From Rana temporaria (taxonomy: Eukaryota > Chordata > Amphibia > Anura > Ranidae): 64,000 nt of DNA. Every line of letters starts with the position of its first letter. The first letter of the stretch is position 1. The position numbers and the translations under genes are program-made. Location of the stretch: contig NC_053489.1 in assembly GCF_905171775.1 (NCBI RefSeq), positions 143,136,142 through 143,200,141 of the forward strand. Direction: 5' to 3'. A model generated the notes under the pieces. It was not told the origin of the DNA. It saw nothing but the letters and a program-made list of their open reading frames with translations, and did no database searches. Positions 33,547 to 43,091 of this stretch are shown piece by piece.

Positions 33547-34544
33547 CCAGTTAAGCCCCGGACCAATATGCAGCCTAAAGACCCAAGGTGTTTTTACAGT
33601 TCGGGACTGCGTCGCTTTAACAGACAATTGCGCGGTCGTGCGATGTGGCTCCCAAACAAAATTGGCGTCCTTTTTCCCCCCACAAATAGAGCTTTCTTTT
33701 GGTGGTATTTGATCACATCTGCGGTTTTTAGTTTTTGCGCTATAAACAAAAATAGAGCGACAATTTTGAAAAAAATGCAATATTTTTTACTTTTTGCTGT
33801 AATAAATATCCCCCAAAAACATATATAAAAAACATTTTTTTTCCTCAGTTTAGGCCGATACGTATTCTTCTACCTATTTTTAGTAAAAAAAATCGCAATA
33901 AGCGTTTATCGATTGGTTTGCGCAAAATTTATAGTGTTTACAAAATAGGGGATAGTTTTATTGCATTTTTATTAATTTTTTTTTTTTACTACTAATGGCA
34001 GCGATCAGCAATTTTTTTCGTGACTGCGACATTATGGCGGACACTTTGGACAATTTTGACACATTTTTGGGACCATTGTCATTTTCACAGCAAAAAATGC
34101 ATTTAAATTGCATTGTTTATTGTGAAAATGACAGTTGCAGTTTGGGAGTTAACCACAGGTGGCGCTGTAGGAGTTAGGGTGCACCTAGTATGTGTTTACA
34201 ACTGTTTGGGGGTGTGGCTGTAGGAATGACGTCATCGATCGTGTCTTCCCTATAAAGGGAATGACGCGATCGATGCGCCGCCATAGTGAAGGACGGGGAA
34301 GCCGTGTTTACACACGGCTCTCCCCGTTCTTCAGCTCCGGGGAGCGATCGCGACGGAGCGGCTATAAACAAATAGCCGCGCCGTGGTCCCGGATCGCTCC
34401 CCGAGCGGACCCGACCTCCGCATGTAGCGGGGGGGGTCCCGATCGGACCCCCCACCCGCTAATAGGCGAGGACGTACGTGTACGCCCATGTGCCTGTACG
34501 TGCCATATTGTGGACGTATATGTACATGCGGGGGTCGGGAACGG
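33547..34544. mobile_element. TTAA-flanked element (CCAGTTAAGCCCCGG start), 998 bp
   Basis: TTAA lies at 33543-33546 and 34545-34548. It contains the family's internal landmarks: GCGGTCGTGCGATGTGGCTC, CTTTCTTTTGGTGGTATTTG, and a CG-rich hairpin near 34290-34440. In reverse orientation the same landmarks make up the inner element at 47808-48800. No coding capacity. Confidence 0.85.
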
Positions 34545-35643
34545 TTAAATACCTAGAGTCAGCCCAGCTGGGGAGGAGTTGTCGGGTGGAAAAACTGAGG
34601 ATGGAATTCTAGGCTGTCAGGGCCTTTGAGGGTGCCCCCATTCTGGGGGGGGGGGGTGACCTTGGGCCTGGGACTTAGGTGCAGGAAGGATCCCTGCATG
34701 AAGGATCTGGACTGGAGGCACAGAGAGAAATCAGAGAGGACAGCAGGAGCTAGTGCTGATGGGCAAGTCTTAAAGAGGGAACCACCAGTGTGTGAGCAGC
34801 CAGGTGAGTGACATGTGCTTTTGGGAGTGCTGGAGAGGCATGCCTGAGAGGACTGTCAGAGCTGGGTGTGGAGCCAGTGAGGATTGCAATGTCACGGGCA
34901 GTGGAGTCAGGCGGCTGCGGCCAGGAGGGCTGGCAGGGCCTGACAAGGGATTACTGTGAGCAGAAGTCCCCCATAGATCAGCTAGCACTAAAGACTTTCT
35001 ATTTTTGCTACACAATAAAAAGGGACCCGCAGTCCCTGCTTGCAAATGGTGTCTGCTGGCTCCTGACTGAGTCAGTGTGTTGGGCCTGACACAGCTGGCC
35101 TGTTGGGCTAGCTGTGCCTGGAGGAGTGTTGTGCAGGAGTGACAGTCTACAAGCAAGTGTTGTGCAGGAGGAGTTTGAAGACGCGTTGTGTACAAGGAGT
35201 GTACAGTACATAGTTCTGTCCCAAATTGACAGTTCTATAATTCTACTGGGAATCCCATATATTCCCATCCCTATCCAAGTTCAAATTCCTCAATAAAAAT
35301 ACAAAAACAAACATATGGACTCTTCATTGACTCAAGGTGATTGGGAAGTATGTCTCTTCAGTCATAAATGTTGCTTCCAGCCTGTCAGCATTTTTTTGTG
35401 TGCACTTATACTAGCCAGTTCAATCCTACCGTTTGATAGAAAAAAAAAAACGTGGAAGAACAGTGTGCACTAAAACCACTTCACAATACAGTAAAACCTT
35501 GGTTTGCGAGCATAATTCGTTCCAGAAACATGCTTGTAATCCAAAGCACTTGTATATCAAAGCATTTTTTTTACAGGGTATAAAAGAGAAGAGAGGCGCC
35601 TCTACGTGTAGCAATAAGTTTCTAAATGTTGTACCTTCATTAA

Positions 35644-36536
35644 AGGAAAACATTTTTTTTTGCTGAAATGACTGTTTACAGGGTATAGAGACATAATAGT
35701 TAACTGATTCCTTTTAAAAATATATAAAAATCAATCATATAATGTACCTACAGTTTAGTTTCGTTTTTGCATGTTGCTTCCTGTCTCTTTGATGTACAGA
35801 GCCAGAGAGTCAATAGAGGGCAGTGATGGTTTGTAAAACAAAACTGGATTGGTGTTGAGGGGTTTTAGACACACTGGGCTAGATTCAGATAGGTTAGCGG
35901 ATCTACGTTAACGTAAATTACGTGCGGCCGTATCCGCGAACGACTTATGCAAACGACATAAAAAATTCAAAACTCGGCGCGGGAACGACAGCCATACTTA
36001 ACAAAGGATACACCGCACTTACCCCTGCTATAGCATAACGCAAACGACGTAAAAAAAAAGCGCCGGGCGGTCGTTCGTTTCTGAATCGGCGTAAATGCTC
36101 ATTTGCATATCTGACGCGTAAAAGATATGGAAGCGCCACCTAGCGGCCGGCCTGGAATTGCAGCTTAAGATCCGACGGTGTAAGTCACTTACACCTGTCG
36201 GATCTTAGGCATAGCTATGCGAAACCTGATTCTATGAATCAGGCGCATTGATACGATGGCCGGACTCAGAGATACGACAGCGTATCAGGAGATACGCCAT
36301 CATATCTTCTTTATGAATCCGGCCCACAGTAATCACACCTCCTTTATTAGTGACCACAGAGAGAAATCTCCCAGTACTGTGGTTATCAGGAAAAAGACAA
36401 CCAGGAAGTGTCCAGAACAGAGAGGAATTACAGCAACATCAGAGCAAAAACGAACAATGAGGACATGAAACCAGCACTGCAGTAAGGTAAAGGAAGCTAT
36501 TTAGCTAAAAAAAAAAAAAAATCCTTTAGTGACCCT
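35644..36536. mobile_element. TTAA-flanked element (AGGAAAAC start, GTGACCCT end)
   Basis: TTAA at 35640-35643 and 36537-36540. The uninterrupted relative reads CTTCATTTAATGAAGG/CATTTAATG on the opposite strand at 20461, which fits one TTAA at the junction. A hairpin MITE (35878-36323) is nested inside. No coding sequence. Confidence 0.75.
35878..36323. mobile_element. CpG-rich hairpin MITE, nested
   Basis: Ends GGGCTAGATTCAG and GAATCCGGCC, with CAC on both sides (a possible target copy). The GATACG/CGTATC-rich palindromic body matches the family at 15556 and 32653. Boundaries are accurate to a few bases. Confidence 0.72.
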
Positions 36537-36703
36537 TTAAATGTAACCATATTGCTACACTTAGAGGCTCCTCTCTTCTTTTTTATACTCAGTTGTGACA
36601 TGACGCTACTCTTATATCAAGACTTTGCTTGTATATCAAGGCAAAATTCATTAAAACATTTTGCTTGTCTTGCAAAACGCTCTCAAACCAAGGTTTTACT
36701 GTA

Positions 36704-37374
36704 TATCACTCGCATTCACTGTATCCCCTTAGCCCTACAGATAAAAGAAAAGTTAGGTATACACCGGTTAAGCCTGCCATCCATACAAAACGGTGCTGTT
36801 ACTGGCCAATTTAAAAATGCTGCATCTTCTGTGGTATCTTAATACTTGGAGTAAAACTCCAGCTTGTGATTTTTCTCTCTAGTATAATTGGGCCTAGAAT
36901 TATTAGTATTAAAAATGATACTGCTGCTGGCCAATTTTATACTGCTGTGAAATCTGTGGTCTCTTAACGTGATTTTAAAGCTTCCTGGGTTCTTTTTCAT
37001 TAACATAACAAACATGTTATACTAAGGGAAAAGTTCCTTCTCCAGACCAGGACTCCAGGATGATGCCCTTCAGCAAATAATCTTTTAGCAATCTTCTCCA
37101 GGCCCTCAGCCCAGCACCTGTTGAGGTCCAGACTGCAATTTCTTGTCTCACTAGCTTTCTCTCAAGGCCAGCAGCCCCAGGAGAACTTTAACCTTCCCCG
37201 AAGGGGAAAGAACACACTAGAAAGGTCTCAAAACATGTATCACCTCCCTAGCCACCCTCTTCCAGGGATTGGCTGAGGCATGATAAAAATTCATACTGGA
37301 ATTTGACATTCCCTGACCCATATTCTGGAAGCTTCTCCCAGAAAGAGGTGGGAGAAGGCAAATACCCAGCTAGG
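36704..37374. other. Unassigned, with a TTAA-element fragment
   Basis: Two diverged copies of an ~45-bp segment (CTGGCCAATTT...TGTGGT) lie near 36785 and 36925. TTAACGTGATTTTAAAGC at 36964, followed by TAACATAACAAACATGTTAT, resembles one end of a TTAA family also seen near 44135. No gene seen. Confidence 0.4.
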
Positions 37375-37661
37375 AAACCCTGACCGGACAAAAAAATAAA
37401 ACCCTGACCGGACAAAAAAATAAAACCCTGACTGGACAAAAAAATAAAACCCTGACCGGACAAAAAAATAAAACCCTGACCGGACAAAAAAATAAAACCC
37501 TGACCGGACAAAAAAATAAAACCCTGACCGGACAAAAAAATAAAACCCTGACCGGACAAAAAAATAAAACCCTGACCGGACAAAAAAATAAAACCCTGAC
37601 CGGACAAAAAAATAAAACCCTGACCGAACAAAAAAATAAAACCCTGACTGGACAAAAATAA
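37375..37661. repeat. 24-bp minisatellite, ~12 copies
   Basis: The unit GACCGGACAAAAAAATAAAACCCT (typed here as GACCGGACAAAA plus AAATAAAACCCT) is almost perfectly repeated. The 24-bp period is a multiple of three, so all three minus frames stay open. Those frames encode only 8-residue repeats and are not genes. Confidence 0.95.
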
Positions 37662-37856
37662 TAGATAAAATAGAGCACTGACTGCAGTGAAGCAAACAAC
37701 TAAATTTAGCCTAGCAGCCTAACTAGAAAAGGACGCTACAATTTTTTATTTTTAATACCAGTGGACAACTTTTGAGTGCCTTAACATAAACTCAGGAACT
37801 CAAAAAAGCATGCTACACATATAAGGGGGAAATATTTGCAATACAAATATTATTAA

Positions 37857-38981
37857 CCACTTCCATACAGGGCACTTACGCACCTTCCTGCTCAAGCCAA
37901 TTTTCAGCTTTCAGCACTGTCGCAATTTGAATGACAATTGCGCGGTCATGCTACACTGTACCCAAATGACATTTGTATCATTTTGTTCCCACAAATATAG
38001 CTTTCTTTTGGTGGTATTTGATCACATCTGCGATTTTTTTTTTTTTTGCGCAACAACTAAAAAAAGACCGAAAGTTTTGAAAAAAATTAAGTTTTTATTT
38101 TTTTCTGTAATTTTTTTTGTAAATAAGTGAGTTTTCTTCAATTATGGGCACCGATGAGGTGGCACTGATGGGCACTGATAGGCGGTGCTGGTATGCTGCA
38201 CTTATGGGCATTCATAGGTGGCACTGATGGGCACTCATAGGCGGTACTGATGGACACTCATAGGCAGCACTGATAGGTGGCACTGGGCACTCTTTGGCGG
38301 CACTGATGGGCACTCATGGGTGGCACTTATGGGTGGCACTGATGGGTACTTATAGGTGGCACAGATGGGCACTGATAGGTGGGCACTGGGCATAAATGGG
38401 CACTAAGAGGTGGCACTGATGGACACTGGGTGGCACTGATGGACACTGAGGGGTGGCACTGATGGCATTGCTGGGCATCATTTGAGCCAGTGCCCATGTT
38501 GCCAGTCAGTGCCCATTTGTGGGCACTGATTGGCATCGATTGTGTTAATTAATTTTTTTATTGGTATTTTTTTTTGCTCTATTGAGCACCGGGGGGCACT
38601 CCCTGGTGGTCCAGTGTTGGCATCCGAGGGGGGGCTGCACTGATAAACAATCAGCGCGAACCCCCCCTGTCAGGAGAGCCGCCGATCGGCTCTCCTCTAC
38701 TCGCGTCTGTCAGACGCGAGTGAGGAAGAGCCGATCAACGGTTCCTCCTGTTTACATCGTGATCAGCCGTGGTTGGACACGGCTGATCACGTGGTAAAGA
38801 GCCTCTGCCAGAGGCTCTTTACCGAGATCAGAGATGCTGGGTGTCAGACTGACACCCTGCATCACCGATCGCCGCGCTGCGTGCACCGGCATGAAATCCT
38901 GCAGGACGTCAATAGACGTCCAGTCAGGATTTCACAACCGCTTCCCGGACGTCAATTGACTATTGACCGGGCGGGAAGTGG
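37857..38981. mobile_element. TTAA-flanked element with a minisatellite, 1125 bp
   Basis: Starts CCACTTCCATACAGGG and ends GGCGGGAAGTGG, with TTAA at 37853-37856 and 38982-38985. It shares TTGCGCGGTCATGC and CTTTCTTTTGGTGGTATTTG with other family members. Its 3' half contains hairpins (GAGCCGATCAACGG region) and an expanded GGCACTGATGGGCACT array. Confidence 0.85.
38145..38530. repeat. GGCACTGATGGGCACT-type tandem array
   Basis: Degenerate units of 10-20 bp based on GGTGGCACTGATGGGCAC(T), without a fixed period. It lies inside the TTAA element. Confidence 0.85.
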
Positions 38982-38997
38982 TTAATATATTTATTAA

Positions 38998-39683
38998 CCA
39001 CTTCAATACCGTGCCATAGCTGAAAAACGGCTACAGCACAGCTCTATTGTTCTGGGAGGGCATCCATGAAGACGCCTACTGGACACCTCCGGGGGGCACA
39101 CATCAGGCGCGCTCTGTGATCAAGATAAAGGGCCAATCACAGCAGCCCTTTACCACGTGAACAGCTGTGTCCAATCACAGCTGATCACATGTAAACAAAC
39201 TTTCCAGTTATCAACATTCCTTTCTTCATGCGCTGTCACAGCATGAGAAAAGGAGAGCTGGTAACCTGCAGTTTTGACCAGGCACATTTACACTGACAAT
39301 CAGGGCACTGATCATCAGTGCCCTCATTATGCGTGCAGCCCCATCAGTGCAGCTTATCAGTGCCACCCCACCAGTGCTTATCAGTGGAGCCTCATCAGTG
39401 CAAAACAGTGAAGAAGAAAAATTACTTATTCGCAAAATCTTATAACATATACAAAGGCAATTCTTTTTTTTGTTTTGACAATTTTGGTCTTTTTTCATTT
39501 GTTTAGCAAATATTTTTAAAAGCAAATGGTTATTAAATACCACCAACAGCAAGCTCTATGTGTTTCATATAAACAATACAAATTTAATTTGGGTACAGTG
39601 TTGCATGACCACAAAATTGTCATTCAAAGTGCAACAGCACTGAAAGCTGAAAATTGGCCTTGGCAGGAAGGGGGTGAAAGTGG
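38998..39683. mobile_element. TTAA-flanked element (CCACTTCAATACCG), 686 bp
   Basis: TTAA at 38994-38997 and 39684-39687. It begins 12 bp after the previous TTAA element ends and contains CAGTGC(C/A)-rich degenerate repeats. No coding capacity. Confidence 0.82.
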
Positions 39684-40497
39684 TTAAAGAAATTGTAAAC
39701 CTTCCTACCTGCACCATTTGTTTTCACCTGCATAAGATGTACATTAATCATGTACAGTAGTTTCATGGTGTCAGTTGTTGCCCCGCACATACAGTACAGC
39801 CTGTAATAAAGTAAATCTTCACATTCCGGTGTCAGAAATGTCAGTTTGTGTTCAAACATGAGGCATGCAGCATGGCACTGCACAGGTTAATGCATGACCA
39901 CTATCCGTGATGTAAGAACTGACACTTCCTGTGAAGAAACTACATATCCCACAAACCCTGGGTCTATAAAGTCTAGTGCTCTTCATGTAAGAGCTAAATA
40001 GTAATTAGATCTGACACAAAACAAGCAAGCTGAACTCACAGAGATCACCATGCAATCTTTCATCCAATTAGCACACCCACATTTTTTGATGCAACACAAG
40101 GGGAAAAGATGGGGCAAGGACTGTAAACCCAGAACGAGAAGTTGCCTGCCCCTTTAGGCCCTGTGCACACACCGCTTAGCATGAAAAAGTGTGATTCATA
40201 CACAGAAACGCAGGGCAGCCCATTCACTTGAGAAAATTTGGACACCACTCTTGACCCAGCTCTGTTCAAGCCAGCAGCCTGCTCTCCTGACTTCCTGCAT
40301 TCTCAGGCTTTACTAAGAACAACGAGAGCCATTGGCTCCTGCTGCTATCAGTCAAATCCTGTGAGGAAGAAGTGGGGGGCAGGACCAAGCTGTGCTGTGT
40401 GTGTCAAGGAAGCAGCTTGCTATGCGGGGGGGGGGAGCAAGATCGCTGGCTGGGAACCCCAGAAGTGAAGGTTCGGGGAGCAGGTACGTATAACATG

Positions 40498-40968
40498 TGT
40501 GACGGTATTTGTATGATATCCCCGTCAAAGATTTCCTTCTTCCATAAGAACGTCACCCAATATTCCACTAGGAGGAATATTTCTGAGATCGCCCATTAAG
40601 TCACACATGAGTCCAGGCTTACTGCTAGAACAAAACAGACTTTAATGTTATAACACACAGAGCTTATATGTAATTTCCAAAACTGTTACAATGACAAATC
40701 TCCGCCCCCCCTCACACTGGGGCTTCCATACAGATGATTAGGCAGACACGACGGAGCCGATGCTGAAAACACATTTTCTTTAGACAATGACATAAATGAC
40801 GCTGATTACTAGTTGTACTGAATACATTAACTAGACGGCTCGACCCCGCATATAGAGAGATAATTACCACAATGGAGCAATCAGAATAATTAACACAAGC
40901 CACTTAAACACAGATCTCCTTCACACAACACAATAGATCAATTAACCTTTAGAAATAGTGAGGGGACA
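40498..40968 (-). repeat. 3' LTR, truncated at the U3 start
   Basis: Matches 43092-44044 (minus the nested element) with about five substitutions. The match stops at ...GTGAGGGGACA. The outer 90 bp present in the 5' LTR (44045-44134) are replaced here by unrelated sequence, and no polypurine tract adjoins the LTR. A deletion that removed the polypurine tract and the start of U3 would explain this. Confidence 0.88.
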
Positions 40969-41210
40969 TGCCACCGGGTCGTCAGATCACACGCCGGTCA
41001 GTCCCCAAGACTTTGTGCGATCTGCAAAGTCACCAGAAGTCAGTGTGAAGATGACAAATGGGTCTGTGCGCCGCCGTCTAGGTGTCCCGCTATGGGAGGG
41101 GCAGGTTATGGCTCTGAAGTGACAATCCCAGGAGATTCATAAAAAGAAAAAGTTATATTTGTTGAAATGCTGTAGCACTGGTGCTCAGTGTCCGGGGGGG
41201 GGGGTTGGAT

Positions 41211-41648
41211 TCAGTGCCCCATAGGGTCAGCCACCCTCTGCTCCCTCCGCAGCCGCCAGTTCTCCTCTTTGAGCTTCTCCAGCTCCATCTCCAGTTCATG
41301 GAGCCTGGGGGGGTCAGCCTGCTGTGACCTCAGGCGGTTGTTCTCCTCCTCCATGCGGCTTATGCACTCCTCCAGCTCTATGTACTCACGGATCAGCTCC
41401 TGCTTGCTCATGTCCTGCAGGCTCTCCACGTGGTCCTTCATCATCAGGAACTGGGTGGTGGTGTAAGGGGCCACCGGTGGGCCCTTGGCGAACATCTCGG
41501 CCCGCATCTGGGACGCCCGCTGCGACTCCCTCTCCTCCAGTCGCTTCTTATCCTCCCAGGTCAGCTTGTTATATGGCTTCCAGGACCTCTTCTTCTTGGG
41601 GGGTAGCCGGCGGTGCCTCTTTCTGCCCAGCTTCCTCCAGGGCCCCTC
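41211..41648 (-). other. HEXIM-derived segment of the fusion ORF (residues ~437-581)
   Basis: Aligned by eye with what I know of vertebrate HEXIM1, the order is conserved: KHRRRPSKKKRRWKPY-like 7SK-binding arginine/lysine motif, LTWEEKK block, EMFAKGQPVAPYNTTQFLM-like P-TEFb contact, then the NMSKQELIKEYLELEKCLSR-like cyclin T-binding coiled coil. The element has PYTT where HEXIM1 has PYNT. About 40-50 residues of acidic sequence and the N-terminal ~150 residues of HEXIM are missing. Vertebrate HEXIM1 is encoded in a single exon, so the lack of introns cannot tell capture of mRNA from capture of DNA. Confidence 0.88.
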
Positions 41649-42956
41649 CGGCTTAGGGCTGTCGCCCATGACCAGCTGACAATGGTGTTCCCTGTTGTCC
41701 GTAATAACAGATTGTACCATGAGGGCTTCGTAAGGGGTGCCCAATGGTTCTTCCTGACCCAGCTCCTGGGGATCCCAAGCCGAGTCTACACAATGGGCTG
41801 CTGCTGGTGGGCGGTACTCAGGTTGAGACCAATTTGACCTGGTGTTGTCATTCATGGGGCAATTCTGCTTGAAGTGACCCAGCTGTTTGCACCGGAAGCA
41901 GCGTTGTTCGTTGTCCTCCTGGCGTGGATAGCGAGTGCTAGATGTCATCGGTCTGTTAGGAGGTTGGTATCTAGCGGCTGGTGGGTGTGAGGGCGCCGTT
42001 GGTCGTGGAGGTTGTACCCGTGGTGTGACCTGGTTTGTCTTGCGAGTATCCGCATATTCATCCGCCAACTTCGCGGCCTCTGGTAGAGTCATGGGCCTGC
42101 GATCTCTCACCCAATCTTTGACATCTGTCTGGATGTGATTGTAAAATTGCTCCAGGAGCATTAGTTGCAAAATGTCCTCTGCGGTGGTGGCCTGGCTGCT
42201 GTTAACCCAGTTAGAGGCCGACAGGGATAACTGGCATGCCCATTCCGCGTAAGAGTCTTCCGTGGTTTTGCGTGAGTCCCTGAACTTCTGTCGGTGGGAC
42301 TCTGGGGTTACTGCATAACGAGCCAGGAGCACTTCTTTAACCCAGGCGTAGCTATGGATATCCTGATCTGGCACGGTCCGGAAAGCATCAGAAGCTTTGC
42401 CTGACAGTTTGCCTGACAATATTGCAACCCAGTCTCCTCTAGCTATTCGGTGCAGGTTACATTGTCGCTCAAAATCTGCCAGGTAGTTATCAATCTCACA
42501 GTCCTTTTCATCAAAAGCTTTAAAAGCGCTAAACGGAATCTTCCTTGCGTCTGCTGTGCTGTACTCACTGTTTGGAGAATGTGCGGCTGCTTGTTGGACT
42601 GCTGCCAGTTTTAACTGTAGCTCTGCGTCTCTTATTTGTTTATCCTTCTGTAGCTCTGCGTCTCTTATTTGTTTAGCCTCCTGTAGTTCTGCGTCTCTTA
42701 TTTGTTTATCCTCCTGTAGTTCTGCGTCTCTTATTTGTTTAGCCTTCTGTAGTTCTGCGTCTCTTATTTGTTTAGCCTCCTTCGCTAACAGGTCCATCAC
42801 TTTCAGCACCACATCCGTCGTTGGGTTTGGGCCGAACCATGCTAGCTTCTCTCTCATTAGCTTGTTGGCTGGCGATTCCTCCTCCTGAATCACTGGTGTC
42901 TCCATCTCTTGTACTGCTGGCGTTGCTGCAATCCCGTCCTCCTGGTCTATCTCCAT
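41211..42956 (-). CDS. Gag-HEXIM fusion protein, 581 aa
   Basis: A single uninterrupted frame. Residues 1-60 are acidic/helical; 62-114 are five 11-residue repeats of KQIRDAELQ. Residues ~143-305 form a Gypsy Gag capsid region that resembles the SCAN domain (LMLLEQFYNHIQTDVKDWVR). A proline-rich linker follows, then a CCHC zinc knuckle CFRCKQLGHFKQNC (353-366) for RNA binding. From ~437 the sequence changes to HEXIM: basic RKRHRRLPPKKKRSWKPY, NKLTWEDKKRLEER, MFAKGPPVAPYTTTQFLM, then coiled coil MSKQELIREYIELEECISRM to ~575. HEXIM1/2 bind 7SK RNA and cyclin T and inhibit P-TEFb. The acidic region between the PYNT motif and the coiled coil is absent. Retroelement Gag fused to a captured host gene is the best reading; function is inferred. 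Confidence 0.9.
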   Translation of the reverse strand: MEIDQEDGIAATPAVQEMETPVIQEEESPANKLMREKLAWFGPNPTTDVVLKVMDLLAKEAKQIRDAELQKAKQIRDAELQEDKQIRDAELQEAKQIRDAELQKDKQIRDAELQLKLAAVQQAAAHSPNSEYSTADARKIPFSAFKAFDEKDCEIDNYLADFERQCNLHRIARGDWVAILSGKLSGKASDAFRTVPDQDIHSYAWVKEVLLARYAVTPESHRQKFRDSRKTTEDSYAEWACQLSLSASNWVNSSQATTAEDILQLMLLEQFYNHIQTDVKDWVRDRRPMTLPEAAKLADEYADTRKTNQVTPRVQPPRPTAPSHPPAARYQPPNRPMTSSTRYPRQEDNEQRCFRCKQLGHFKQNCPMNDNTRSNWSQPEYRPPAAAHCVDSAWDPQELGQEEPLGTPYEALMVQSVITDNREHHCQLVMGDSPKPEGPWRKLGRKRHRRLPPKKKRSWKPYNKLTWEDKKRLEERESQRASQMRAEMFAKGPPVAPYTTTQFLMMKDHVESLQDMSKQELIREYIELEECISRMEEENNRLRSQQADPPRLHELEMELEKLKEENWRLRREQRVADPMGH

Positions 42957-43065
42957 TGATTCTGCTATGATGACCCGCTTGGTTTTGTTGCTAGCAATCC
43001 TTCCACGAACTTCCAGTAGTTCTTCCAGTGTCTGCTTGGAATCCGGGTGTAAAGGAGAGTAGAAG

Positions 43066-43091
43066 GGAAAATCCCTCTGCTGCCAACCAAT
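43066..43091 (-). other. Probable primer-binding site
   Basis: Immediately inside the 5' LTR the minus strand reads ATTGGTTGGCAGCAGAGGGA. A TGG start next to the LTR and the GGCAGC block resemble tRNA-Leu-type sites of some Gypsy elements. The match is by eye only. Confidence 0.5.

Larger units (their letters stand above)
32573..35390 (+). mobile_element. Candidate solo LTR interrupted by two elements
   Basis: TGTAGCACCCTCTACTTAGG at 32573 has the look of a retroelement LTR start. The sequence continues across the hairpin MITE (32653-33345) and the TTAA element (33547-34544) through transcription-like sequence to CCTCAATAAAAATAC (35290) and a possible CA end near 35390. Flanks TTTTA/TTTTT are too simple to count as a duplication. 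No coding sequence. Tentative. Confidence 0.35.
35489..36701. mobile_element. TA-flanked MITE (CAGTAAAACC ends), reverse copy, split by a TTAA element
   Basis: Starts CAGTAAAACCTTGGTTTGCG after TA (35487-35488) and ends CAAACCAAGGTTTTACTG before TA (36702-36703). It is the inverted relative of the 19944-29193 element. A TTAA element (35644-36536) lies in the middle. It preserves the empty site of the autonomous Harbinger: GCTACACTTAGAGGCTCC at 36554. Confidence 0.87.

Noticed and set aside
34170..34550. Opposed open frames of ~93-118 residues
   Set aside because: They sit in the GC-rich hairpin of a TTAA element; palindromes give mirrored frames on both strands. The same occurs at 47864-48160.
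37375..37661. Regular repeats suggesting a CRISPR array
   Set aside because: The units are contiguous with no variable spacers, and the setting is eukaryotic.
37248..37699. Three long overlapping minus-strand frames of 109-135 residues
   Set aside because: All three frames are open only because the 24-bp satellite unit is a multiple of three. The products are pure 8-residue repeats.
40158..40230. Possible Harbinger MITE start (TTAGGCCCTGTGCACACACC)
   Set aside because: There is only one end-like sequence, with no matching right end or TTA duplication nearby.
40969..40980. LTR boundaries at 44044 with no target duplication
   Set aside because: Extending the 5' LTR to 44134 gives TG...CA ends and a matching ACATG duplication, so the earlier boundary reflects truncation of the 3' LTR and not a missing duplication.
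41211..42956. A normal host HEXIM gene or a simple Gypsy gag gene
   Set aside because: The frame lies between LTRs with a 5-bp duplication and its N-terminal two thirds are Gag with a zinc knuckle, so it is not a host gene. The C-terminal third is not Gag-Pol.
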